Part shown: positions 25,054-32,932 of the stretch, piece after piece
Position numbering within the stretch: the stretch's first letter is position 1
Layout of the letters: every line of letters starts with the position of its first letter
DNA from: PoT sp049331405
GTDB taxonomy: Bacteria; Planctomycetota; Planctomycetia; Isosphaerales; Isosphaeraceae
Length of the DNA stretch: 64,000 bases
Direction: 5' to 3'
NCBI RefSeq assembly: GCF_049331405.1
Contig: NZ_CP186274.1
Span: 2,542,001 to 2,606,000, forward strand
Position numbers and translations under genes: made by a program
The notes under the pieces: generated by a model
Seen by the model: only the letters and a program-made list of their open reading frames with translations
Databases searched by the model: none
Told to the model about the DNA's origin: nothing

Positions 25054-27966
25054 TTACGGCTCGTTGGACTCGATGCCGGCGTCGAGGACCTTGGCGATCC
25101 GGTGCTTGCTCTCCTCGAGGTGGGCCCGGGTCGTGTCGTCGATCGTCAGCTCCTTGCGGGCGAGCGTGGCGTCGATCCGGTTGCCGATGTCCTTGAGGTG
25201 CAATCGGGCCAGGCTCTTGGCGTCGGCCGGGTAGGAGGCGCCGCCGCTCGAGAACAGGATGTACGCATAAGCGTCTCCGGCGCTCGCCCGGCGGTTGCCG
25301 AGGACGATCGTGCAGAGCTTGCGGAGATGCTCGCGCTGGAGGTTGCGGCGGATGGTCGAGAGGGTCAAGTTTGCCCCCTTCTCATCCGGCTTGCCGGCCG
25401 CGACCTCGGACCAGACGCCGTCGGTCAGGGTGCGGAAGACCTCGGCGATCTTGAGCGCCTCGCCCGAGCCTTCGGTCTGGAGCTCCTGGTTCAGGAGCCT
25501 CGAGAGGACCTCGGGGGCGAGGCACTCGCTGATGACGATGGACTGGATCCGCAGGACGCGCTCGTGGAGCGGGAACTCGGTGCCGACGGCCCCGGCGCTC
25601 AGGGAGTCGTCACCCCAGTGCGACCAGCGCTCGGTGGTCACGCGACGCATCAAGGCCGGCGAGAACTTGAAGGCCCGATCGCTGAGGATCTGCTCGACGA
25701 GGAAGGCGAGCGCCTCGCGCTGCTTGGCCCCCTTGACGGGGATCATCGGGTCGCGTTCCCCCTTGGTCCCCTTATGATCGCGGGAGACCGACTGCCCGCC
25801 GATGTGCGAGGCGGCCATGAAGGCGGCATTGCCCCACTGCTGGAGCAGGATCGAGAACGCCTCGCGGGCGCGGGACCAGGACTCGCCGTCCTTCACGACC
25901 TTGTCATCCAGCCCCTTGAGGAGCTCGGCGGCGAGGAGGATCCGGTCCTTCGAGAACCGGAGCGTGTCGGAAGAGAGGTCGTATGTATTCACATACGGGT
26001 CGTTGTTGAGGTACATGTCCTCGTCGGTGCCGAAGACGAGGTCGGCCTCGGGGGACCGCGCGGCGATCTTCTTCAACTCGGAGGCCTCGTCGCCATCGAT
26101 GGGCTTGTAGGCGTACTCGATGGCCCAGTAGTCATAGGGGCCGAGGGTCGTGGTGACGTAGTCCCCCTGCTTCTGGCCCTTGGGGACGATGTTGATGGGG
26201 TTGTAATCCATCACGCTGCCGCTCTGCCCCTTGACCCGGGTGATCGCCGTGTCGTTGATCTGGTCGGGGTTGAGCATCGTGCTCGCCTTGAAGTTGTGGC
26301 GCAGGCCGAGGGAGTGCCCGACCTCGTGCATCACGACTTCCTTGATCATCTGGCCGAGGAACTCCTCGGGCAGCTTGGGTTCTTCATCCTTCTCCTTGTC
26401 CTTGTCCTTCGCGTCCCCTTCCTTCTCGGCCAGGGCGATCGCGGCGAGGCCCATCTCGGGCCTCATCCCGACGCTGTACTGGCAGGAGGAGAAGAGGCCG
26501 GAGGCCTGACGCTTGCGGAGCTGGACCTGGAGCCCGTTCCACTCGGCGGGGATGGCCTCGGGGGCCTGGCCGGTCGTCGGGTTGATGTCGGCCGCTGCCC
26601 GGCGATTCGGGAGTTGGAAGGGGAGGCCGAAACCTTGCTTGGCCGCCATCATCGGGCTGATGACCTGGCCGATGGCGAGGGGGACGGTCTTCGAGTCCTG
26701 CGCCGCGACGGGCAGGGAGCCGGTCAGGAACGCATACTGTTCCTTCCAGTACTTGATCCAGCTCGCATCGAAGATCACGTCGCCGTCGATCATCTCGCCC
26801 GTGAGCGGGTTGGCCCGGAGGGCGGACATGGCGAACGTGTTGCCGGTCGTGATCCAGCGGAAGGTGCAGTAGTTGATGTCTTCGGGGTCGAAGTCATCGC
26901 GCCCTTCTTCCTGCCAGCGGACGGCCAGGGCGTTGCGGATCCCGATCTTCTCGAAGGCCTTGTTCCACTCGAGGATCCCCGCCTCGACGAACGGGCGATA
27001 TTCGAGCGGGACGTTGGACTCGACGTACCAGATCAACTGCTTCTTGGGCGGGGACAGCTTGGCCTTGGAGTCGGACTTCTCAATCCTCCAGCGGTTGATC
27101 TGGCGGACGAACGAGGTGTCAGGGTTGGTCAGGCCGAAGTCCTTCACCGCGCTCAGGAAGTGGCCGACGCGGTCGTCGGCATAGCGAGCGTGGTAGCCGG
27201 ATTCGGGGAGCTTGGCCAGGCTGTAGTGGATCACGATGGTCCGGCCGCGGCTGTCGATCACGCCGTCGTCGCCGAAGTAGGACATGTAACGGCCGTTACC
27301 GCCGCCGAAGGTGGTCTCGACCTCGAGCTCCAGGTTGTTGGCGAAGCCCTTGATCTTGTGCCAGTTCGTCCGGCTCCGATCGACGAAGCCGAAGCCGAGG
27401 TCGGCGAAGTCGGTGAAGAAGATATCGGACAGGTTGATCAGGACAGAGCCCGACCTCGGGTGGACGCTCTGCACGGGCAGGCCCATCAGGACCGAGTCGG
27501 TGTAGTTCTGCTTGACCGCACGCTCCAGGGGAGAGCCGGAGGGGGCCTTGTAGTGGATGTTGCGGCGGATGAGCTGGACCCGGTCGCCGACCCGCTTGAA
27601 GAGCAGGACCCACTCGTCGCCGAAGTTCAGCGGCTGGCCGGCCATCGCCATGCCCCTCGCGATGGCGATGGGGGCGAGCATCGGCTGCTCGAACTGGTGG
27701 GTTTTGATCTCGGCGTAGAGGTTGTCGTCCTTGTGATAGAGGGTGAAGAGCCCGTCGATGTGCTCGGCGCCCTTGATCACGTCGTCGAAGTCGCGGTATT
27801 TCTTCTCGCCGTCGCCGCCACCGGGGCCGGACGGCCGACCCTTGGCCGCATGCGTCTCATGGTCGCCCTCGACCGTCTTGTCATCGGCGATGGCCCGGAG
27901 GAGGCCTACTGGACCGATCGCGAGTGCCAAGGCCGCGATCGAAGTCATCGTCAGGATTCGTCTCAT
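25054..27966 (-). CDS. large secreted zinc metalloprotease (DUF5117/DUF5118 type)
   Basis: 970 residues. A signal peptide (RRILTMTSIAALALAIG) is followed by DUF5118/DUF5117-like beta-rich domains in the first 400 residues. The metzincin-like zinc site HEVGHSLGLRHN starts at His547, with Glu548 as catalytic base. A long C-terminal helical domain ends the protein. Family members are exported proteases of unknown target. The ATG at 27966 has GAGGG 5 bases upstream; in-frame ATGs at 27978 and a longer frame to 28044 are less likely. The opposite strand has a 1003-codon open frame here, judged a GC artefact. Confidence 0.9.
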   Translation of the reverse strand: MRRILTMTSIAALALAIGPVGLLRAIADDKTVEGDHETHAAKGRPSGPGGGDGEKKYRDFDDVIKGAEHIDGLFTLYHKDDNLYAEIKTHQFEQPMLAPIAIARGMAMAGQPLNFGDEWVLLFKRVGDRVQLIRRNIHYKAPSGSPLERAVKQNYTDSVLMGLPVQSVHPRSGSVLINLSDIFFTDFADLGFGFVDRSRTNWHKIKGFANNLELEVETTFGGGNGRYMSYFGDDGVIDSRGRTIVIHYSLAKLPESGYHARYADDRVGHFLSAVKDFGLTNPDTSFVRQINRWRIEKSDSKAKLSPPKKQLIWYVESNVPLEYRPFVEAGILEWNKAFEKIGIRNALAVRWQEEGRDDFDPEDINYCTFRWITTGNTFAMSALRANPLTGEMIDGDVIFDASWIKYWKEQYAFLTGSLPVAAQDSKTVPLAIGQVISPMMAAKQGFGLPFQLPNRRAAADINPTTGQAPEAIPAEWNGLQVQLRKRQASGLFSSCQYSVGMRPEMGLAAIALAEKEGDAKDKDKEKDEEPKLPEEFLGQMIKEVVMHEVGHSLGLRHNFKASTMLNPDQINDTAITRVKGQSGSVMDYNPINIVPKGQKQGDYVTTTLGPYDYWAIEYAYKPIDGDEASELKKIAARSPEADLVFGTDEDMYLNNDPYVNTYDLSSDTLRFSKDRILLAAELLKGLDDKVVKDGESWSRAREAFSILLQQWGNAAFMAASHIGGQSVSRDHKGTKGERDPMIPVKGAKQREALAFLVEQILSDRAFKFSPALMRRVTTERWSHWGDDSLSAGAVGTEFPLHERVLRIQSIVISECLAPEVLSRLLNQELQTEGSGEALKIAEVFRTLTDGVWSEVAAGKPDEKGANLTLSTIRRNLQREHLRKLCTIVLGNRRASAGDAYAYILFSSGGASYPADAKSLARLHLKDIGNRIDATLARKELTIDDTTRAHLEESKHRIAKVLDAGIESNEP

Positions 27967-28239
27967 GCGGTCCCTCATCTCTAGGTGTCGAGGCAGGATT
28001 TGCGGTGCCGCTTCGGGAAAGATGTGTTCCCGCCCGTCTGGCAAGGGCAGGGTGCGTTCTCGGGCCTTCCGGCAGGTCGACGCGCGGGAGGCCGCCGCCG
28101 CCGATTACCTAACCCATTAATTTTATCATGCCCAAAGACGGCACGACCGACAAGACCCAGGACACGCATTCGGAGATGATAGTGAGTTCGACGTGTCCGG
28201 TTGTAGCGATGTTGCTGCGTGAAGCCGGCCTGTCAGGGC

Positions 28240-29289
28240 TCAGGAAGAGACCGAGGCGATCGGGATTCCTGCCCGGCTCGTCTCGCGGTCGAGGAACCAT
28301 CGCACGGCTCGGTCGATGCTCTCGCCGTAGGAATAAGCGGGCTTCCAGCCGAGCATCCTCGCGGCCTTCTCGGTGCTGTACTCGAGCTGTCGCCCCATGA
28401 GCCAGGTGGCATATCGGCTGATGAGGGGCGGCTCCTTCTTGCGCCTGAGGCGTCCCTGGGCCTCGAGCAGGAACGAGGCACCGAAGACGAGGCGATAGGG
28501 GAGGCTGCGTCGCATCGGGGGCACGCCGCAGGCGGCCGCGAAGAGATTCAGGAACTCTTCCTGGGTGATCGGCCCTTGATTGGTGATGTTATACGCCTCG
28601 CCCACCGACCCGGGATGCTCGGCGGCGAGGATCGCGGCGTCGGCGACGGTCCCCGCATAGACGGCGCTGAGGGGATTGCCGCCGGGGCCGATCAGGCGGA
28701 CCTGGCCGCGGCGCAACCGGTTGATCAGGCGTTGCGTGGTCGTGCGATCGCGCTCGCCGTAGAGCCAGCTCGGGCGGATCACCGTGAGCGGCAGGTGGTC
28801 GCGCCCGGCGACCCTCCACAGCATCCGCTCGCACTCGACCTTGCTCCAGGTGTAGTAGTCCCAGGGCCACCAGACGTTCTGGCCGAGGCTGGCGTCCTCG
28901 GCGATGGGCGGGCCCCCTTCGGTGGGATGGCCGTAGGCGCTGGTGGAGCTGATGTGGAGGAATCGCAGGACTCCGGCCGAGGCGGCGGCGCCGGCGAGGT
29001 TCTCGGTCGCGTCGATGCAGCCGGCCTGGAACTCGGCCCAGGTCCCCCAGTCGCCGACCTTGGCCGCGGAGTGATAGAGGATGGCGCAGCCATCCAGGGC
29101 GCGGCTCAACTTGTCGCTGTCGTCGGCGAGGTCGCCCCGGACGAGTTCGACGCCGAGCGACTCGAGGAAACGCGTATCACTCCCCGGGCGCACCAGGGCG
29201 CGTACATTTCGCCCTCGCGCAACCAGGCGCTCGGCGAGATGACTGCCGAGCAGTCCCGTTCCACCGGTCACAAAGTCGCACTCGGCCAC
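28240..29289 (-). CDS. NAD-dependent epimerase/dehydratase (extended SDR)
   Basis: 349 residues with the Rossmann motif TGGTGLLGSHL at residues 8-18, the SSTSAYG segment and the catalytic YTWSK (YxxxK) near residue 146. It resembles 3-beta-hydroxysteroid dehydrogenase and dihydroflavonol-reductase-like SDRs rather than nucleotide-sugar epimerases. The substrate is unknown. GTG start with AAGGA about 10 bases upstream; the upstream ATG is out of frame. Divergent from the adaptor-protease cluster. Confidence 0.87.
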   Translation of the reverse strand: MAECDFVTGGTGLLGSHLAERLVARGRNVRALVRPGSDTRFLESLGVELVRGDLADDSDKLSRALDGCAILYHSAAKVGDWGTWAEFQAGCIDATENLAGAAASAGVLRFLHISSTSAYGHPTEGGPPIAEDASLGQNVWWPWDYYTWSKVECERMLWRVAGRDHLPLTVIRPSWLYGERDRTTTQRLINRLRRGQVRLIGPGGNPLSAVYAGTVADAAILAAEHPGSVGEAYNITNQGPITQEEFLNLFAAACGVPPMRRSLPYRLVFGASFLLEAQGRLRRKKEPPLISRYATWLMGRQLEYSTEKAARMLGWKPAYSYGESIDRAVRWFLDRETSRAGIPIASVSS

Positions 29290-29318
29290 CGCCGTTCCAT
29301 TCCTTTCGCAAAACGCTC

Positions 29319-29348
29319 ATTTTATCACTGTCACTCTTTTCTCGACAA
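29319..29348 (-). promoter_or_regulatory. promoter of the SDR gene
   Basis: Read on the minus strand: TTGTCG (29343-29348), 18-bp spacer, TAAAAT (29319-29324). Transcription would start about 20 bases before the GTG. Confidence 0.5.
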
Positions 29349-29587
29349 GAACGGGTTGGTTTCGGTAGCAGACATTGTGGATAAGCGGGGACTTTGGGGG
29401 GTGTCGGCCCCTATTCTCGGTCTGCTCGGGGCGAAGAAAAAAATCCGTAAGGAAGATCGCCCGACCACTTGTCCGGTTGCAGGTGTGCCGTATACCCCGC
29501 GCCAGGACTCCCTGGCGATCGATTCGAGGACGCGGGTGTTGGCTGGTCAGTCGACTCAGACCTTGGCGCCCAATGGCGGGAACCACC

Positions 29588-31657
29588 ATGCCGGAAGAAA
29601 CCATTGATCCAGGTCTGCTCGAGCAGACAAAGAACCAGATCCGCAAGCTGGTGGCGGAGATCGCCGATCTCGCCGAGTCGGACATCCAGCCGACCGAGTT
29701 CTACGTGGAGTTCCTGAATCGCGCCGTGGCGGCCGTCGCCGCATCCGGCGGCGCCTTCTGGCTCCTCGACGGCCGCGGCAGCATCAAGCTGCAACACCAG
29801 CTCGAATTCAGGCTGACTGGCCTCCTCGACGGTCGGGTCAAGACGCAGCCCCACGATGCCTTGTTGGGCTGCATGATCCAGGCCTCCCAGCCGCAAATCA
29901 TCCCCCCGGGCGCGACGATCGAGGGGGTGCCCAACGCCGGCAACCCGACCGCGTTCTCCCTGATCCTCGCCCCGCTCATGGTCGACAAGCAGGTCGTCGG
30001 CCTGATCGAGATCCTCATGGATCCGACCCGACGGGCCGCCACGCAGAAGAGCACGCTCCGCTTCGTGAGCGACCTCTGCGACCTCGCCGGCAACTACCTC
30101 AAGAACCGCCAGATGCGACAGATGATGTCGCAGCAGCGGCTCTGGAACCAGCTCGAAGGCTTCACGCACCAGATCCACGGGTCGCTCGACCTGCGAGAGA
30201 CCTCCTATGCCGTGGCCAACGACGGCAAGCGCCTCGTCGGCTGCGACCGACTGAGCGTCGCGCTGAAGCTCGGCGGCCGCGTGATGGTCGAGGCCGTCAG
30301 CGGGCAGGAAGTCGTCGAGCAGCGGGCCAACCTGATCCGCGAGCTGACCAGGCTCTGCAAGGCCGTGATCCGCTCGGGCGAAGACCTCGTCTACACGGGC
30401 AACACCGAAGGGTTCTCGCCCGACATCCGCGACGCCCTGGAAATGTACGTCGACGAGTCGGGCTCGAAGGCCGTCATCGTCACGATCCTGCACAAGCCCG
30501 AGACCGAGCCGAACAAGGAGCGGGTCGCCTTCGGCTGCCTCGTGGCCGAGCAGATCGGAGACGAGCTCGCCCCGACCGACGCCCACGCCCGCACCGAGGT
30601 CGTCTCGAGGCACTCCTCGACCGCCCTCTGGAACGCCCGCGAGCACGACCGCATCTTCCTCCTCCCGGCGCTCAAGGCGATCGGCTCCCCCTGGCGGTTC
30701 TTCCGCGGCCGGATGCTCGCGAAGATCGTCGCCGTGCTCTTGCTCATCGTCGGCATCGTCGCCGCCCTGGCACTCGTGCCCTGGAAGCTGACGATCGAAG
30801 GCCGCGGCTCGCTGCTGCCCGAGCAGCGTCGGATCACATATGCCCCGTATCAGGGGATCGTCGTCGACGTGCCGGTCGTCCACGGCGCCCGCGTCAAGGC
30901 CGGCGACCTCCTCGCTCGCCTCGAGAGCAAGGAGCTCGAGAAGGAGCTGAAGCAGCGGATGGCCGAGCATGAGAAGGCCATGTCGCAGGAGAATCACCTC
31001 CGCGCCCAGGTGAATGTCGCCTTGAAGGGCCGCCCCGAAGAGGTGATCCAGCTCCGCGGCCAGGAGCAAGAGGCCAGGATCACGGCCAGGAGCACCAAGG
31101 AGCAGATCGAGATCATCAACCAGCAGCTCGAGACGCTGAAGATCCTCGCGCCTCAGGACGGCATCGTCACGACCTGGGAAGTGAAGAAGAACCTGCTCGG
31201 CCGGCCCGTCGAGATCGGCCAGGAGCTCGTCACCGTCGCGGCCACCGACGGAGACTGGGTGCTCGAGGTCGAGGTCCCCGACGACGACATGGGCCCGATC
31301 CTGGCCGCCCAGAGCCAGCTCCAGAAGGACATCAAGGCGGGCAAGAAGCCGGTCGGCACCCGCCTCTCCGCCTACTTCGTGACCGCGACCGACCCCGAGC
31401 ACCGCTACCCGGGGTACGTGACCCGGATCGCGTCGAAGGCCGAGCTCGTCGAGACCAAGCACGTCGTCAAGGTGACCGTGGGCTTCAGCAAGGAGGTCCA
31501 GCAGGACTTCCTCTCCCACAAGGTCGAGTTGCGGAACGGGGCCGAGGTCCGGGCCCGCGTGAACTGCGGCGAGGCCCGACTCGCCTACGTGTTGCTCCGA
31601 GACGTCGTCCACGTCTTCTACGAGACGGTCCTCTTCCGCTGGCCATTCCTGCAGTGA
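29588..31657 (+). CDS. GAF-domain membrane protein with HlyD-like adaptor region
   Basis: 689 residues. The first 375 are cytosolic and contain two GAF-like domains (about 35-175 and 190-340; for example GGAFWLLDGRGSIKLQ and VGCDRLSVALKL). One membrane helix lies at 378-397 (KIVAVLLLIVGIVAALAL). The rest is a periplasmic HlyD/membrane-fusion region: a biotinyl-lipoyl-like half (GIVVDVPVVHGARVKAGDLL), a coiled coil of about 80 residues, then APQDGIV and a beta-barrel part. It could couple a small-molecule or redox signal to export. First of three adaptor-type genes; the ATG at 29588 follows GGCGGG. The frame is open back to 29375 but without family-like sequence. Confidence 0.85.
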   Translation: MPEETIDPGLLEQTKNQIRKLVAEIADLAESDIQPTEFYVEFLNRAVAAVAASGGAFWLLDGRGSIKLQHQLEFRLTGLLDGRVKTQPHDALLGCMIQASQPQIIPPGATIEGVPNAGNPTAFSLILAPLMVDKQVVGLIEILMDPTRRAATQKSTLRFVSDLCDLAGNYLKNRQMRQMMSQQRLWNQLEGFTHQIHGSLDLRETSYAVANDGKRLVGCDRLSVALKLGGRVMVEAVSGQEVVEQRANLIRELTRLCKAVIRSGEDLVYTGNTEGFSPDIRDALEMYVDESGSKAVIVTILHKPETEPNKERVAFGCLVAEQIGDELAPTDAHARTEVVSRHSSTALWNAREHDRIFLLPALKAIGSPWRFFRGRMLAKIVAVLLLIVGIVAALALVPWKLTIEGRGSLLPEQRRITYAPYQGIVVDVPVVHGARVKAGDLLARLESKELEKELKQRMAEHEKAMSQENHLRAQVNVALKGRPEEVIQLRGQEQEARITARSTKEQIEIINQQLETLKILAPQDGIVTTWEVKKNLLGRPVEIGQELVTVAATDGDWVLEVEVPDDDMGPILAAQSQLQKDIKAGKKPVGTRLSAYFVTATDPEHRYPGYVTRIASKAELVETKHVVKVTVGFSKEVQQDFLSHKVELRNGAEVRARVNCGEARLAYVLLRDVVHVFYETVLFRWPFLQ

Positions 31658-31800
31658 GTCTTGGTGATCGACGTGTCGATGGGGGCGGGGCGCCCGCGAG
31701 ACTCGCCGGGGGCGAGTCTCCCGCCCCGGCGACCGGCCCGCTCCGTCTTCGCAACTGCTGTCAGGCTCCAATTTACACGCATGAGTCCCGGAGGCTCGCC

Positions 31801-32733
31801 ATGTTCTTCCCGAAGAGATCCGCAGCCCTGGCTGTGGGCTTCGTGACTACTCTGTCCCTCGCGACACTCGGCCAGAACCCGGCCCCGGCGGCTCGTGGCG
31901 GGGAAACCCTGGTCGTCGACGACGCCCAGATCGAGTGGGTCGAGAAGTCCGACGTCGCCGCCCTCCGCGAGGGCGTCATCGAACGCATCGAGCTCGACCA
32001 CGGCATGGTCGTAGCCAAGGGGAAGCCGATCGGCTACCTCCACCACGAGACCGCCGACCTGACGGTCGAGAAGGCGGTCCAGATCTACAAGAGCACCGCC
32101 GCCGAGGAGAAGGCCCTGGCCCAGCGTGAGCTCGCCCTGTCCGTCCTGGCGACGAGCGTCCGGCTCAACCAGCGCAACAAGGACATGGTCTCCAAGGAGG
32201 AGATGCAGAAGGCCGAGGCCGAGGTCAAGGTGGCCGAGGCCATGCGGCACGAGGCCATCGAGAAGCGGAAGATCGACGCCGCCGACCTCGCCCTCGCCAA
32301 GCAGGCGGTCGAGGAGCACACCATCCGAGCCCCGTTCGACGGGATCGTCCTCGAGCGGCTCAAGTCCCCGGGCGAGAGCATCCGGGCCAATGAGGCCGTC
32401 GTCCGCCTCGGCAACATGGACAAGCTCCGCTGCTTCGCCTACGTCCCGCTCGAATACGCCTACCGCGTCAAGGAAGGGCAGATCATCGAGGTCCAGCCCC
32501 GCCTCGTCGACGTCCGCGGCGGCGCCCCGAACCCCATCGAGCAGAAGAAGTTCCGGGGCAAGATCACGTTCGTCGACCCCCAGATCCAGGCCGTCGCCGA
32601 ATCCGCCGTGCGCGTCTTCGCCGAGGTCGAGAACAAGGATCACGAGCTCCGCCCTGGCCTCAAGGCCGTGATGACCATCTATCTCTCCGACGAGGTGCCG
32701 ACGAGGACCGCCGGCGCCCGGACGAACCCTTGA
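31801..32733 (+). CDS. HlyD-type periplasmic adaptor
   Basis: 310 residues. A signal peptide (residues 1-25) is followed by a short lipoyl-like half motif (GVIERIELDHGMVVAKGKP), a coiled-coil hairpin from about 75 to 170, the second lipoyl half (IRAPFDGIVLERLKSPGE) and a beta-barrel domain with LRPGLKAVMTI. It lies 143 bp after the GAF-HlyD gene, with GGAGG just before the ATG at 31801. Such adaptors bridge an inner-membrane transporter to an outer-membrane channel; neither an RND pump nor a TolC is encoded here. Confidence 0.88.
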   Translation: MFFPKRSAALAVGFVTTLSLATLGQNPAPAARGGETLVVDDAQIEWVEKSDVAALREGVIERIELDHGMVVAKGKPIGYLHHETADLTVEKAVQIYKSTAAEEKALAQRELALSVLATSVRLNQRNKDMVSKEEMQKAEAEVKVAEAMRHEAIEKRKIDAADLALAKQAVEEHTIRAPFDGIVLERLKSPGESIRANEAVVRLGNMDKLRCFAYVPLEYAYRVKEGQIIEVQPRLVDVRGGAPNPIEQKKFRGKITFVDPQIQAVAESAVRVFAEVENKDHELRPGLKAVMTIYLSDEVPTRTAGARTNP

Positions 32734-32932
32734 TCGGCCCGCTGGGCCGGTCGACCCGACCGTCGGCCGAGGCCTCTCCCATCACGGGGGCGGCCTCGGC
32801 GAGCCGGAGCGGTCTCGGGGGCGCGATCCGCAAGCATCCGCCCGACCTCGTCCCGACCAATTGTCCGGCCCAAGCCTTGACCCGTGATGATCTGACGTTC
32901 GCCTTCCGAACTGAGCCGAGGGCTGCCGACCG

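Noticed and set aside
24973..27984. A 1003-codon open frame opposite the metalloprotease
   Set aside because: It is antisense to a protein with signal peptide and intact zinc site; composition is Gly/Asp/Val/Leu-rich as expected from GC-biased third positions.
29411..31771. A 786-codon open frame opposite the GAF-HlyD gene
   Set aside because: Mirror of a real gene in a high-GC genome; low-complexity composition.
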